Shown here piece after piece: positions 9,126 to 20,190 of a stretch of DNA of 64,000 nt (position 1 is the stretch's first letter; each line of letters begins with the position of its first letter). Under the pieces are notes generated by a model. The model saw nothing but the letters and a program-made list of their open reading frames with translations. It was not told where the DNA came from and did not search any database. Made by a program: the position numbers and the translations under genes. This DNA comes from Durusdinium trenchii (Eukaryota; Sar; Dinophyceae; Suessiales; Symbiodiniaceae), in contig CAXAMN010022718.1 in assembly GCA_963970005.1 (NCBI GenBank), forward strand, positions 501,202-565,201, given 5' to 3'.

Positions 9126-9589
9126 TGGTGAATCTGGCACCTGGGATTGGAGGAGACTCCTTTGTTTGGCTTCACTTGGACACCTTGCTGGGCGCGCAAC
9201 ACAGCTTACACAACCCACAGGTTTGGGCCCACGTTTGGGGGTTAGCTTCCAAAGGAAAAGTGGCAGCAGTTCTTGGAGGTCCGCTATTATGCCGCACTGT
9301 GTCGAGGATGCGAAATGGAGCTCCAGGACCAAGACGGCTTCGGGGCAGAGGAGAAGACCGATGGCACCTCCAGCACCTCCAGGACTATGAGCTCAACCTC
9401 GTGAACAGCGATTCAGCCCTCTGCTTGAAACAGATGGCACTATGGGTGCGGGCGCAGGAATGCAAACGCTGGAAACAGGATGTTGGTATGCTCCTGGAAT
9501 CCCCGATGGACTCGCCGTCCTACTTGAAGGACGAGAATGAGGCGATGACAGCGCCGTCGTTCTGGAACTTCCGATCACGTCCTGGCTGA
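9040..9589 (+). pseudogene. Copia-1 CCCH-like finger and methyltransferase-like segment
   Basis: One frame contains CRYWGSSTGCKRGESGTWDW, which matches a C-x7-C-x5-C-x3-H finger except that the third Cys and the His have become Gly and Trp. A second frame then reads GKVAAVLGGPLLCRTVSRMR followed about 70 residues later by VGMLLESP. These resemble motif IV (GGPPC) and motif VI (ENP) of C5 methyltransferases, but the Pro before Cys is altered here and ENP reads ESP. I infer a methyltransferase-derived, probably non-catalytic domain that this Copia family carries before integrase; an unrelated domain is possible. Ends at TGA 9587-9589. Confidence 0.5.
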
Positions 9590-11017
9590 ATCAAGGAGGA
9601 CTACGCCTCATACACTTCGACCGAGGATCAATGGGCCATGCCAGAAGAAAGCCGACAACGATCCTCTCAAATTTGCCAGAGCTGCATCAACTACAAGGTC
9701 TACGAGGAGATGGCCATGAATCTGGACCACTTCTGGCATCCTTGTCAAGAAGAATGGATGCATCCAAAGAATGGGCAGCCTGGGCTCCTGGCCTGGTGAA
9801 GGCTATCCAGCACTCGATGACCTGGTTTCTGTCGTCCTTGACGTTGGAGGAACAGGGGGAGTGCATACCACAAATGGCCAAATTGGATATGGATGCTTGG
9901 AGACGCCATGTACATCAAGGGCACATCCCGTTCAGTTCGGACTGCCGCATTTGTGCAGAAGCGATGGGGTGTGACGCTCCGCATCGTCGAGTTGGAGGAG
10001 CTTCCACTCACTTCGTCCTGTCGGTTGACATTTGTGGCCCCTTCGAAGCAGGGAGGACGGGCATGTTCTGCCGCTATGCCTTGGTTGGAACAGTGGCAGT
10101 ACCCATCCTGGGTGATCTTCCGGGAGCAGGCGATGAACCTTGTGACCATTTTGAAGCTGCCTGAATTGCCAGAGCTGGAGGAGGAAACTGAAATGGCGAC
10201 TGCGGAGGAGGCTGAAGGGGTGAACCGGGACCGTGGTGAGTCTGAAGATGGGGAGATTGCTAAATCCACGGAGGCCATGCACTTCCAGAACCTCACCGTC
10301 GTTGAAGTGATGCAGAGCAGGTCAGTTGGCTCCATTGTCCAGGCCTTGTCGAAGGTGCACGCAAAGTTCAAGTCGCTGGGGGTTCAGATTTTCCGCCTCC
10401 ATAGCGATCGTGAGAAATCATTTTTGGCCAAACCAGTGCAGCGCTGGTGTCAAACTCGAAGCCTCCTACAAACCATGACAGGAGGAGATGATGCAAAAAG
10501 CAACGGCCGCGTTGAGTCCGAAGTCAACCAGATCAAGCGGCGCACTCGACGACTTCTACATGAAAGTGGGCTCCCCCATGGGTTCTGGGTATGTGCATTG
10601 AGGCATGCTGCAGAGCACCGTCTTCGAGCTCAGCTGCATCGATTGGGCGTGGTGACCCGTCCAATGATGAGATTTGCTGCAACTATGTCTGTCAAGACGA
10701 AACGATGGCATCGTGCAGGTCAATTGAGCAATCCCTTTCGCAGCGTGCAAATTCTGGGCCCTAGCCCCTTTATGTCCGACGGCTGGCTGGCAAGAGACCG
10801 TCGAGGCCTTGTTCAACATGTGAGGTCAGCCTGCGTTCAAGCTGAAGGTGCTGATCATGCCCACCATGAGTTACAATTGGCTAATGCAGAGGCCCTTCAA
10901 CCAGTTCGACGTCGCCTTCATGGAAAACAACCACCGACGGAGGAGGATCCTTTGGAAGGGGTGGTTGGGGCTTTGTACCAACCTGCGTTGACTGCGCTGC
11001 AGGTTGGGGGGGGATGA
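9590..11017 (+). pseudogene. Copia-1 integrase, frameshifted
   Basis: The frame of 9631-10164 begins with MGHARRKPTTILSNLPEL and then has the HHCC zinc finger (HVHQGH with CRIC, about 9900-9960) and LSVDICGPF carrying the first catalytic Asp at 10027. The reading then moves to the frame of 9893-11017 between about 10030 and 10150. That frame supplies FRLHSDREKSF with the second Asp at 10406 and GRVESEVNQIKRR with Glu at 10514. The last two are separated by 35 residues, the DD35E spacing of retroviral-type integrases. The tail (to 11017) is the variable integrase-RT linker. The enzyme would join cDNA to host DNA; the frameshift inactivates this copy. Confidence 0.82.
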
Positions 11018-12013
11018 CCTCCTTGGCTTTTGATTCTGAGCCTCTTGAATCTGAGCCCCTTGATTCTGAGTCGCTGGATTCGAACTGTTTGGACTCGCTG
11101 GATTGGGGATGGGAAGATAGCCATGCAACAGGGGAAACCACATGCTTGCCGAGACCTTCCACCGGGACACCCTCTCCGACCCACTACGGTTGAAGCCTTG
11201 AAGGACCACCCGAACTATGCTGAGATGGAGATAGCGCCGGCCATGGTTGTCCCCACGGTGAAAGCGCCGTTTGGAAAGCATCGTGCACGCATGGTCATCT
11301 GCGGCAACCGGGTGGAGTGGGCTGATCCTGACCAGGCATCAAAAGCAGCCCTACAAGATCAACATGATGATGGACGTGAAGTTCTTTTTGGGAACTATGC
11401 GGGCGGGGCAGATGCCACCTTGTTGCGGTGTGTTTTCCGCAAGGCCGCAAATGAAGCTTGGACCCTAGGGTCCATTGATGTGAAAACGGCATTTTTGCTG
11501 GCACCACGTCAGCGGGCAATTGAATCACTACTTGTTGCAGTTCCACCTCGTGTGCTCGTAGAAGCTGGAATCGTCACTGAGTCCGAACGCTGGATCATCG
11601 ACAAAGCCATGTACGGCTTGGAATCCAGTCCTGCTGATTGGCGAATCTACCGGGACTCTATGCTCCAGAAGTTCAAGTGGGAATTCAATGGAGTTCAACA
11701 TGAGTTGAGGCCGACGCCCGAGGGGAATCTCTGGCAGGTGATCGCATGCCCTACAAATGAAGTTGAATACGCTGCTGGCTATGTGGCGGTGTACGTGGAC
11801 GACCTGCTGGCGGTGGGACCGGATGATGTTGTCCGGAGTGTGCTCAAGCGCATCACGGAGGAATGGAAGTGCTCAGATCCTGAGTTTGTCGAAGAGGGAC
11901 GATGGATGAAGTACTGCGGCTTTGAACTGTCGTGGGACAACGCCAAGAGCGAGCTGATCATCGGCCAGGAGGCCTATACTTTGGATTTGCTCAGCCGCCA
12001 TGAACCTGTATAG
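11018..12013 (+). pseudogene. Copia-1 reverse transcriptase (RVT_2 type)
   Basis: The frame 11030-12013 (first codon TTG, not a true start) encodes a Copia RT. Visible are VKAPFGKHRARMVICGN, motif A LGSIDVKTAFLLAP (Asp at 11477), KAMYGLESSPADWR, and motif C VAVYVDDLLAVG (Asp pair at 11798 and 11801). The fingers and palm look complete. Upstream, bases 11030-11105 encode a repetitive DSEPLESEPLDSESLDS stretch in another frame, so the linker and RT are out of register. The apparent TAG at 12011-12013 follows from a second frameshift into RNase H. Confidence 0.88.
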
Positions 12014-12690
12014 CGCACAAAGCCACACCTCTGCCGGGAACACTATGTGATGAACTTGAAGAAAAACCAACTGCAGAGCAGATCAAGGCTGCTCAAGGGC
12101 TCGTTGGTGAATTGCTTTGGCTCTCAACGAGAACACGCCCTGATTTGTCTTTTGCAGTGGCCTGGCTTGGTCGGGGTGTGGGCAAATATCCGGCTCGTGT
12201 TTGTGAATATGGTAAGCATGTTTTGGGCTATGTCACCAACACCTCCAATGTCTGTTTGAGATACGGAAAGTGTTCACCTGATTTGGAGGAAGGGTCCGGC
12301 CTGGCTTTCAAGAGCACCATGAAGAAACTGGAGATTTTTTGTGATGCCTCTTTCGCCCCGCCGGGTGGACGAGGACAACAGGGGGTCATCGTGCGCTATG
12401 GTGGCGCTCCTGTACAATGGGAATCAAAGTTGCAACCTTTTGCCACCCTCTCCAGCTCGGAAGCCGAGATTTGCGGCTACTTGGATGGTGTGGTAACGGG
12501 GGAATCCACCAGCGTCATCGTGAACATTTTGGAGCAGGGGATGCTGGATGATGAACTGGGTGTTCTATATGGGGACAGCCAAACTGGTTTGAAGATTTTG
12601 CAAGCCCCGGACGGTGCCTGGCGTACAAGGCATTTGAGGCTTCGGTGCTTCGCAATTCGTGAACGCGTCAACATGGGGCTGCGGAGGTGA
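12013..12690 (+). pseudogene. Copia-1 RT-RNase H connection and RNase H
   Basis: The frame opens at or before 12013, with a Copia connection segment (GLVGELLWLSTRTRPDL) followed by RNase H motifs. These are KLEIFCDASFAPPGGR (first Asp), TLSSSEAEICGYLDG (Glu) and GVLYGDSQTGLKIL (second Asp). It stops at 12690, but the terminal RNase H sequence HLAGAKLAADLLTKP continues in the next frame from 12687, showing a further indel. RNase H would remove the RNA strand during cDNA synthesis. Confidence 0.85.
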
Positions 12691-13298
12691 GACACCTGGC
12701 AGGTGCAAAGCTGGCGGCTGATTTGCTGACCAAGCCGGTGACGCAGCTGGGCGCCTGGCAGGCCTTCATGCTCTTCATGAACTTGCGTGCTGCAGCTTCG
12801 AAGGCAGCGGATGAGAGTCTTGAGACTCCGGCGGAGCGACGGTCCATGCTTGCAGGGGTGGTAGCCGGCTTAGCTGCTTGGAGACCACTTGAAGCCTTGA
12901 GCAAGATTGCTCGGCTTGTAGGCATCGCCGCGGTAGTTGCTCACTTAGCTAGCTGTTGGAGAAACCACAAAAGAGCCACTGGCCAACAAGATCCGCTGAG
13001 GGAAGATGAACCCGGCGGCATTTTCCAAGAAAAGAAAATGAACACAAGAGCCACTGGCCTACAAGATCCGTTGAGGGAAGATGAACCCAACGGCATTTTC
13101 CAATCACCTCACGAGGTGAGAACCTCTCTCCCGAATCGGCGCGCGCGCGTTGGGCCATGGAATGGGGGGAGCGCCGATGCGCTTGGCCGCTGCCGCAGAC
13201 GGGGCCGCCGTGGGAATGGTATTCATTCTCCCTACCACCTCAAGGGCGAGACAGGTGGGGACGGCTTGCTGATGGATGGTGGGTTCGCCACCATGTGA
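12687..13298 (+). pseudogene. Copia-1 RNase H end and C-terminal tail
   Basis: Starts with the conserved end of Copia RNase H (AGAKLAADLLTKP), then an Ala-rich, possibly membrane-seeking segment (VGIAAVVAHLASCW), then two in-frame 25-residue repeats (see 12971-13103). Beyond 13110 the sequence is basic and proline-rich without a recognisable domain. Confidence 0.65.
12971..13103 (+). repeat. 75-bp tandem duplication in the Copia-1 C-terminal tail
   Basis: AAGAGCCACTGGCC starts at 12971 and again (one mismatch) at 13046; the second copy is incomplete at about 58 bp. The period of 75 bp is a multiple of three, so it encodes two 25-residue units built on DPLREDEP. Confidence 0.9.
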
Positions 13299-14197
13299 AA
13301 CCGAGGGTTCGACCTTTTCACCCGCTTCATCGCCAAACGCCGGTTGAGGGCAGCCGCCTCCAGAACCTGAGGACAGTGGTGGTTTGGTGCCATGGCGAGA
13401 AGCAGGTGATCCAAGATGACTGGCGGGATGGGACTTCGCCAGTGATGCCTCCAATGAGCCATGGGTTGGCTACACCTTTTCCAAGAGATCACTCCGGCGG
13501 GGACCGGGGCGACTCAAGAAACTTTGACATCTGGGAGTTCTTCGACGCCCCAACCTGTGAGTTTGACCACTTCCTCGATGGGCAGCGGTTCGTCTGGTCC
13601 GCCGCCAATGCCGAGGCCCGCTGAACAGCTCACAGTGCAGCCGGTGCCAAGACCCTTGCCGAGCGAACAGCCTACTGTGCCGGAGTCAGAGGAGCTGCAG
13701 ACTGATGCCAGCTATGTCCGAAGGGGCACCAATGAAACTATCAGCTCTTCGAGCACTCCTGGCGGGCAGCAGGGCTATGGGGGGGAAACTACAAGTTCTC
13801 AACTTCAAGGAGATCTTCAGCGCAAGCTCGAGGCCTGCAAGCGATGGAGGGTGGCTTGTCCTTGGGCTACCTGAACAGGCTGGAAAGCCATGAGAGAAGG
13901 GGCGAGGCGGAGCCAATCTATGAAGAGGGCGTGAACCCTGCGACCGGAGCTTACTGGTCTGAAGGGCCGCAAGGCCATGATGGCATGACCCGGGACGAAG
14001 AAGAACGGGATGATTGGCTCTACGCCCTGCGGATGGAGGGTCTGACGCAGCCGGGCGACAGGATGGCGGGATTGCTGCCGCCTGAGGCAGATCAGCTGCC
14101 TGTGTGGATGGGGGTTGGCACGCAATTGCCTCCACCACGTGCACCAAGCGAAGAAGATCCCAACGACTCTGAGGGCAGGATTGAAATTTTCTACTGA
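13299..14197 (+). other. Copia-1 3' region, possible extra C-terminal coding sequence
   Basis: Three frames (13157-13624, 13461-13874, 13844-14197) give overlapping, Ser/Pro/Glu-rich peptides. The last (YEEGVNPATGAYWSEGP, then DEEERDDWLYALRMEG) ends just upstream of the polypurine tract. I infer a disordered C-terminal extension or extra ORF of the element, broken by frameshifts. No domain recognised. Confidence 0.4.
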
Positions 14198-14272
14198 GTG
14201 AAAAGCTTTTGGAATGCGAAGCAGAAGAAAAAACCTGCTGAGCATAGAATGCACTCGTACCTGCAACGCAGG

Positions 14273-14281
14273 TAGGGGGAG
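14273..14281 (+). promoter_or_regulatory. Copia-1 polypurine tract
   Basis: TAGGGGGAG lies immediately before TGTGAATGG. A purine run abutting a TG dinucleotide is the standard primer site for plus-strand DNA synthesis next to a 3' LTR. Confidence 0.6.
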
Positions 14282-14530
14282 TGTGAATGGTTCGATCGAC
14301 GATCGAGACTGATCGCATGTTTCAGTTGACAGGCACAAACCAGTTGTGCACTCGCTCGATGGCTCAAGAAATAAGGGACGACGTGCCGATCCCGACCTTT
14401 TTTTCACGTGTGACCTTCCTTAGGTTCAAAACGATCCACAGTGACCAGAGAGCTGCTGCAGATAGACCGATTAGCAGAGTGAGACCTTTAAAATCTTTAA
14501 ATCTCAAATCATCTCCAACCTTCTTCATGG
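14282..14530 (+). repeat. Copia-1 3' LTR (start clear, end uncertain)
   Basis: Begins TGTGAATGG right after the polypurine tract and contains an imperfect palindrome TTCGATCGACGATCGA at 14291-14306 and an AT-rich TTTAAAATCTTTAAATC near 14489 that could be a core promoter. No second LTR is present in the window, so the right border is a guess. Confidence 0.45.
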
Positions 14531-16655
14531 CAACCTTGGTGAGCAGAAAGGGAGCCTCTGAGGAAGAACAGAATCAGATTGATCAGATCTTTAGCAGAGC
14601 TACCAGCATCATCCAGAACTCCAGGAACTTTATGAGCGCTTCACTTCAGGATTCAGTCCAGTACATGGAAACAGCAGATTTGAAACAGCAGAGTTCCCTC
14701 CCGGTCAACTGGAATCTAACCTGCCATTGGTCCTGGATTGCGCAGTGGCTTGTGGCCAAGTCAATACTTGGAAACAGTGCTGATGGCCTCGTGTGGCCAT
14801 GGGTGATTTCGGAATCTGGAAAAGCAAGTTCCCAAGGATGACTGGATCGCAGTCGTTTGTCGCCTAAAGCAAGGTGCCAGGGATCAGCCATGACATCCTG
14901 GATCACAACGTCCTGTGTTCGTCGCAAAGCCCCACTCAGCCAGAGGAGATAGCTGTGGGCTGTAGTGGGGCCTTCCTGCTCTTCCTACCCTTTGGGCTCC
15001 ATTCCGGCGCTCCGACCGCCCACGTCCCGCGGCCGATCTTGGGGTGAGACCCGTGATCGGCACAGGGAGAACACACGTGCTGCGGACTGGATGATTCATC
15101 CATTAAGGTGGTTTAAGGCGAAAGATGTTGGGAAAAAGGGGTGGAGATCAGATCCGTGGAGCTGACAAAGCATGGTTGTAAGATGTCGGTCTAGATGCTT
15201 TAAGGCAGGTGCTTTATCCGATCTGAGATCTGCCCGTGTTTTCACGAAGGCTCGAGTGAACATCTTAACTTCTTTGAGACATCTCAACAAGGCGAGTGTG
15301 TTTGTGTCAGCACCTAACTCTTCAACCATTACAGCATGGTTATTGATGTCTCCTTTGCAGGTGGGCAGTTCAGCTTAGGCCCGCAGCAGAACCACTCGAA
15401 ACAACGCTCGGATCTTTGAGCGCCATGGCAGACATGTTGACAGGTCGATGATCCTCTCAGGCTCGCTGGTTTCAGCGAAGGGAACGTCAACCGAAACGAG
15501 GAGTTCTGTATTTCTTCAGATTTCTTCACTATGACTGACCCATGATATTTGGTTCCCCGTGTAATTATTGACCAGCCCCGGATTGAAGGAATTGTGGAAC
15601 CAAGAGAGGCCGCGGAATGGTGAAACACCTTCACTATGCATGTACATCTATAGACAGAAAAAAATGTGCCCGGGGCGAAATCTGCTCTTTATCGTGCTTT
15701 GTTCTCACCCCACCCCTTCTGTTCAGCCAAAAGGGCATTGGTGGACTTCCAGCGGTCGGACCCTCACGTCAAAATTCCATCACTTCTCATTCGAAGCAGA
15801 ATTCTCAAACGACTGTTTGTCATTCGAAGCGTTTGTCAGACAGCCGTTTGTGCCTGAGTCAGCAGGCTAATTACAAGAACTTTGGATCCGCTTCCCTCTG
15901 TGTGAGGCATCAAGTCTTTCTGCTCTGCCGCATAGGCAGCAGTGGTGGGCTTGAGAAAGTGGGCTCGAAATTTGACGAAAGTATGTCTCCAATCAGTTTC
16001 CTGACTCTTCCATTTCAGTTGCAATAGGTGCAGTGACGAATGCCTTCTGAAAGCAGGATCACCATGTTACCTTTGTATGCCTTCAGTTGTGTGATGTGCT
16101 GTGGATGTTGCTGCATCGCCAATACTGCTCATCAATCACTCTTCATAATTGCACTGCACCTCAAATCATTTCTATTTGACTATTTGATGAGACGATGAAT
16201 GCCACTAATTGGCAGCTACAGGGTAATCTACACCATTTGCCGACATCATTTGGCGCAACTGTCCCAGAGACAGCGATAACATGTAAATACTCTCCGAGCT
16301 TTGGTCTGGATTTTTTACACTTGGGTGATTGAAACCCTGTTTTAGAGAGCGAGAGCCTAGCAGAAGTACTTGCAACTTATATGCACCCTCCCGTCGAATA
16401 TACATACCCAATCATACCAATGTACAGGTTACGACCCCATTTACAACAGGTTTTTCCAACACAACATTACCTACACCGCCACCACCAACATAGTTCGCAA
16501 CCAATAGTGTCTTGACTTACAGTAAATTTTATTGTTTCTTTATACTGTATATAACTATATCAACATGTGTTTTCTTCAACATTTATGTTTCTTCTCTGAC
16601 TTGCACTTCTTTGCTGGCTCTTTTCTTTCATAAAGAACTTTGTTCTTTTTGCTCC
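14531..16655. other. No gene seen
   Basis: Mixed-composition DNA with short overlapping frames on both strands and no recognisable motif. The frame through 14287-14841 starts inside the LTR and is probably fortuitous. Confidence 0.6.
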
Positions 16656-16710
16656 TTCCCTTCCCTTCCCTTCCCTTCCCTTCCCTTCCCCTCCCTTCCC
16701 TTCCCTTCCC
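16656..16710 (+). repeat. (TTCCC)n microsatellite
   Basis: Eleven TTCCC units with one CTCCC variant at 16691. The opposite strand is a pure purine tract. Confidence 0.95.
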
Positions 16711-16796
16711 TTTTCTCCTCGCTTCTTCTCTCTTCTTTTCTTCTGTTTTATTCTCTTTCCCCAGATAGCTGGAAGCAATGGATGGGTTCATGATTG

Positions 16797-17242
16797 CGGA
16801 AATTGGCTGCCACTGCCGCTGCCGCCTTGTCTCCCAAGCGCTTGTCTCCCTTCATGATTTCGCTCTTGGCTGCCGCTGCCGCCTTGTTTCCCAAGCTTGT
16901 CTCCCTTCATGATTTCGCTTTTGGCTAGCCGCTGCCGCCTTGTCTCCCAAGCTTGTCTCCCTTCATGATTTCGCTCTTGGCTGCCGCTGCCGCCTTGTTT
17001 CCCAAGCTGCCGCTGCCGCCTTGTCTCCCAAGCTTGTTTCCCTTCATGAGTTCGCTGCCGCCTTGTCTCCCAAGCTTGTCTCCCCCAAGCTTGTCTCCCT
17101 TCATGATTTCGCTCTTGGGTGCCTCTGCCGGCTTGTCTTCTTGTCTCCCTTCATAATTTCGTTCTTGGCTGCCGCTGCCGCCTTGTCTCCCAAGTTTGTC
17201 TCTGGTCATGATTTCGCTTTTGGCTGCCGCTGCCGCCTTGTC
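16797..17242. repeat. Minisatellite of about 60 bp (GCCGCTGCCGCCTTG family)
   Basis: Irregular tandem units join GCCGCTGCCGCCTTGTCTCC to CAAGCTTGTCTCCCTTC and ATGATTTCGCTCTTGGCT; units vary by internal duplication and deletion. The minus strand is open across it (16925-17317) and reads AAAAAKSEIMKGDKLGRQGG repeatedly. With no other gene evidence I treat that as a by-product of the repeat. Confidence 0.85.
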
Positions 17243-18253
17243 ATTTTCTTGCCTGCCTTTGACGTGGATGCTGTTATGTGTTGTTAAGTGGGATGGTGTG
17301 CCTTGTGTTGCTTGCATCTTTTATATATGTGACAAACTAAGCATCGTTACTTTCGGCAGGAAACACACCCTTGTAGTGACAACGCACAGGCGTTCTGAAA
17401 GGTTTGCGCATGACCACATGCGCCACACTTGGGCTGTTGAAATAACCCCGTGCTCAGCAGTTTAGTATTGACATGCGCCTTAACACTACTTTTGCATGCC
17501 GGCCCAGAAAACGATAACAGTAAAAAACGATAACGAATTTATACAGGATGCTATCTGGGGTCTATGCCGGTATAATTTCATCTCTTCTCTTCTTGCGGTT
17601 GATTCTGAGCGCGGCAAGCCCAGTTACTGTTGATCATTTGGCGTCGAGCTTCTACTTGGCGTTTTGTGTGTTGCTTGTGCTGCCTGTGAACGGCGAGCCG
17701 ATGCTGGCGCAGGCAATGGAGGTGCGCAACCTGTTTCTTCAACGTGCTCTCTCTCTCTCTCTCTCTTTCTTGTTAAATTAGAAGGCGGCTGTGCACACAA
17801 CTGTATGTTCTGTGTCATTCGAAGCTCAAGGCCTGCAGTCCATGATACGCAGAGTTTTGTCTGACTCAGACAGCATTGTTCTTCACACCTTCCCTCACTT
17901 TGTTGATCTATTGTCAACACAGTGGACATATCATCAAACTGTTGTTGCAGTCATTGTTGTCCATAAACACACAGAAGGAATCAACAGATTTTTTCATGTT
18001 CTTTTCATCTATTTTCAGTTCTATTTCTGACATTGTGTCAAATCTGCGCACAAGGCTTGTTGTGCTTGCCGCATCTTCCTTTGGCATCCAGACCATTGCT
18101 CGGCTATCCGCTGATGCACTGCAGCGGAACGACTGTGAGCGGATACAGGAGCGAAACTTCCATCTCATTCATGTTCGGACTTCTTCTCCCGTATCTTCAC
18201 GTGTGAACTTGTTTCTTCAAGTGACACTTGTATCGCAGTGGATATCACTTGTA
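17243..18253. other. No gene seen; (CT)n at 17746-17766
   Basis: Short frames only. The peptide from ATG 17548 starts hydrophobic but runs into the CT tract and has no recognisable continuation. Confidence 0.5.
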
Positions 18254-20190
18254 TCACTTCTCGTCCGGGTTGACCTCTGTGATATCCATTGCGCCATCAT
18301 CATTGCTGGTGAGCTCATCTTTCCTTTTCTTGTCGGACTTCTTCTCTGCGTAGCCATAGCCCTGCTTCCTTGTTTCTTTCTTGCCGTGCTTCAGGGTGCT
18401 GACCAGATTTGGGTGACCTAAAAGGTAGCTATCCAGCTCCTGATCGAACCATGAAGTGCTTGGAATGGTCAACCCATGGCTGGCCAAGTCTTGTCGTCCT
18501 GGTTGAAGTACTTTACACCTTGAATGCCCATTTCACAGCGCCTGGTTGAAGATGACTCGGTGAAACACTTGTTCCTCCTTGCCATCAATCATTGTCATCT
18601 TCTTGACCGCACGGAAACAAGCGGCCCTTCATGCCGCCTCTTGGTCAAAAAGGGCTTATGCAACCCTCTTGGTTTCTTGGTACATTTCTCGATTTGTTCT
18701 CCAACACTCGCCTTGATGGGTGTCATCAACTTCGGAGACCAGCACCTGGAGCCTTCCTCTCTTTTCGAGGTGGCCCAAGCCCTCTCATGCTGACTTGAAC
18801 AGCATGTAGCCGACCCAGGCATAGGGCAGGTAGGTGCTCTTCTTCCCGCTTCTCCTGTCCGCCGGGATCATCTTTTCCTTCTGGATGGTGGACCAGGCCA
18901 CTGTCATCCTCCATGGTGTCCATTCCTCCTCGCCCCACAAGTTCGGCCCTTCGAAGTCATACTGAGCTGCATGTGCTCTCGCACTGCTATCTTCTTTCCC
19001 TTTCCATCATCAACCAGATCCAGCCATGAGTCCTGGGCCGAGGTTCTCCTCGGCGGCACGGAGATGAGCTTCTTTGCCGCTGCGGTCACAAAGCCCTTCT
19101 GGAAGTCCGGAGTGTTCAGGTAGTCCCAAACCTCCTCATCCTCAAACTCCCATATTCCCAACGTGATGCCCCGACCTCAGCAAAGAAGTTCAACCGCTCG
19201 ATCCTCTCTCCACCACTCGAACGTGCTCCGGTCGCCTGTCTGTCAGGTGGCTGTTGAGCATTCTCCCTCGTCGAGGTTCCCCCAGCTTCTTCTCGTCCAG
19301 GTGGATGTCAATCAGGATCTCGTCCCACGACGTGCCAGCCCATCTCTCATCGCCCAGGTTCCCCTCGATCCTTCCATGGTCCTTCTTTCGCCTTCTGTCT
19401 GGCCCAAATGGAAGGTGGCGATCCCATAGCTGCACGCCAAGGATTTTCCCACCTCCGCTGCTTCATCCTCTGGGTCTCCTTGATGTCCCGGTCCAGGTAG
19501 ATGTGGTCGTCCGGCTGGTTCCGCTTGTCCCTGTCCAGTCACCTCTCCCTCGACATTGACTTTCAGGGCTGTTCCGATGGTTTGGATTCCCACGTCTTCC
19601 GTGGTCACATGAGTCTGTTTTGTGCTGTCACGACCCACTCTGAGATTCTCTCTGCCGGATTCCTCTTGCCCAGTTCCTGCCTCTGGTAGGTCGTCCTCCT
19701 CCGCCCATATGGGTAAGCAGCCTGTTGCGAAGCCGCGATCACCAGGCTGTGTCTCACTCAGTTCTAACACACAGTTGACTTCCACCTCCATGACTGCATG
19801 ATCTTCTCCACCACCAGCTGACCAATTCGATCCCCTAGACCTCTGGATCATCAACCACCCCTGCACCGGTCGCTTGATCGTGGTGCCACTCGTCCGTAGG
19901 TCCCTGGAGTGCGGTCCCGTGCTGTGCGAGTTCGAACTAGGACACTTTCACTCGTGGAATGTGGAGCCCTGGCGTCAGGGCTCAGGAACTTCACCTTCCA
20001 TCTCCTCACTCTGCCTGACCCAACCCTGAACACCAAGGCCAGTGATCGCCACCGCCGCCGTCAAGAGCAAGGCGATCCACCACTCGATGCTGGTCTCCGT
20101 CGCTCCAGTCTCCGTCGCTCCAGCCCCACTAATCAGACTCGCTGCCGCCGCTCAGGTCCCCCTGGCTCGGCACCGGTTCGATTCTTGATC
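18254..20190 (-). pseudogene. Degenerate coding region downstream of Copia-2 RNase H
   Basis: Minus-strand peptides can be followed across frames: an Asp/Glu-rich part (19312-19866), FEDEEVWDYLNTPDFQKGF (19161 downward), KKSTYLPYAWVGYMLF near 18830, and a Lys-rich end near 18254. Their frames alternate and stops are frequent. It may be an extra ORF of the Copia family or a separate decayed gene; I do not recognise a domain. Confidence 0.35.

Larger units (their letters stand above)
8648..14530 (+). mobile_element. Copia-1: degraded Ty1/Copia-type LTR retrotransposon
   Basis: Gag-like, CCCH-finger, integrase, RT and RNase H segments follow one another on the plus strand in the Copia order (integrase before RT), each in a different frame because of indels. 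A polypurine tract and an LTR-like start with TG sit at the 3' end. No 5' LTR is visible: the left side joins truncated LINE RT directly near 8645, so either the Copia copy was 5'-truncated or a later rearrangement fused the two. Confidence 0.85.

Noticed and set aside
9745-10371. 208-codon minus-strand frame
   Set aside because: Lies opposite the Copia-1 integrase, whose motifs are clear; a shadow frame.
14287-14841. 184-codon ORF after Copia-1
   Set aside because: Begins five bases inside the LTR and shows no domain; probably chance.
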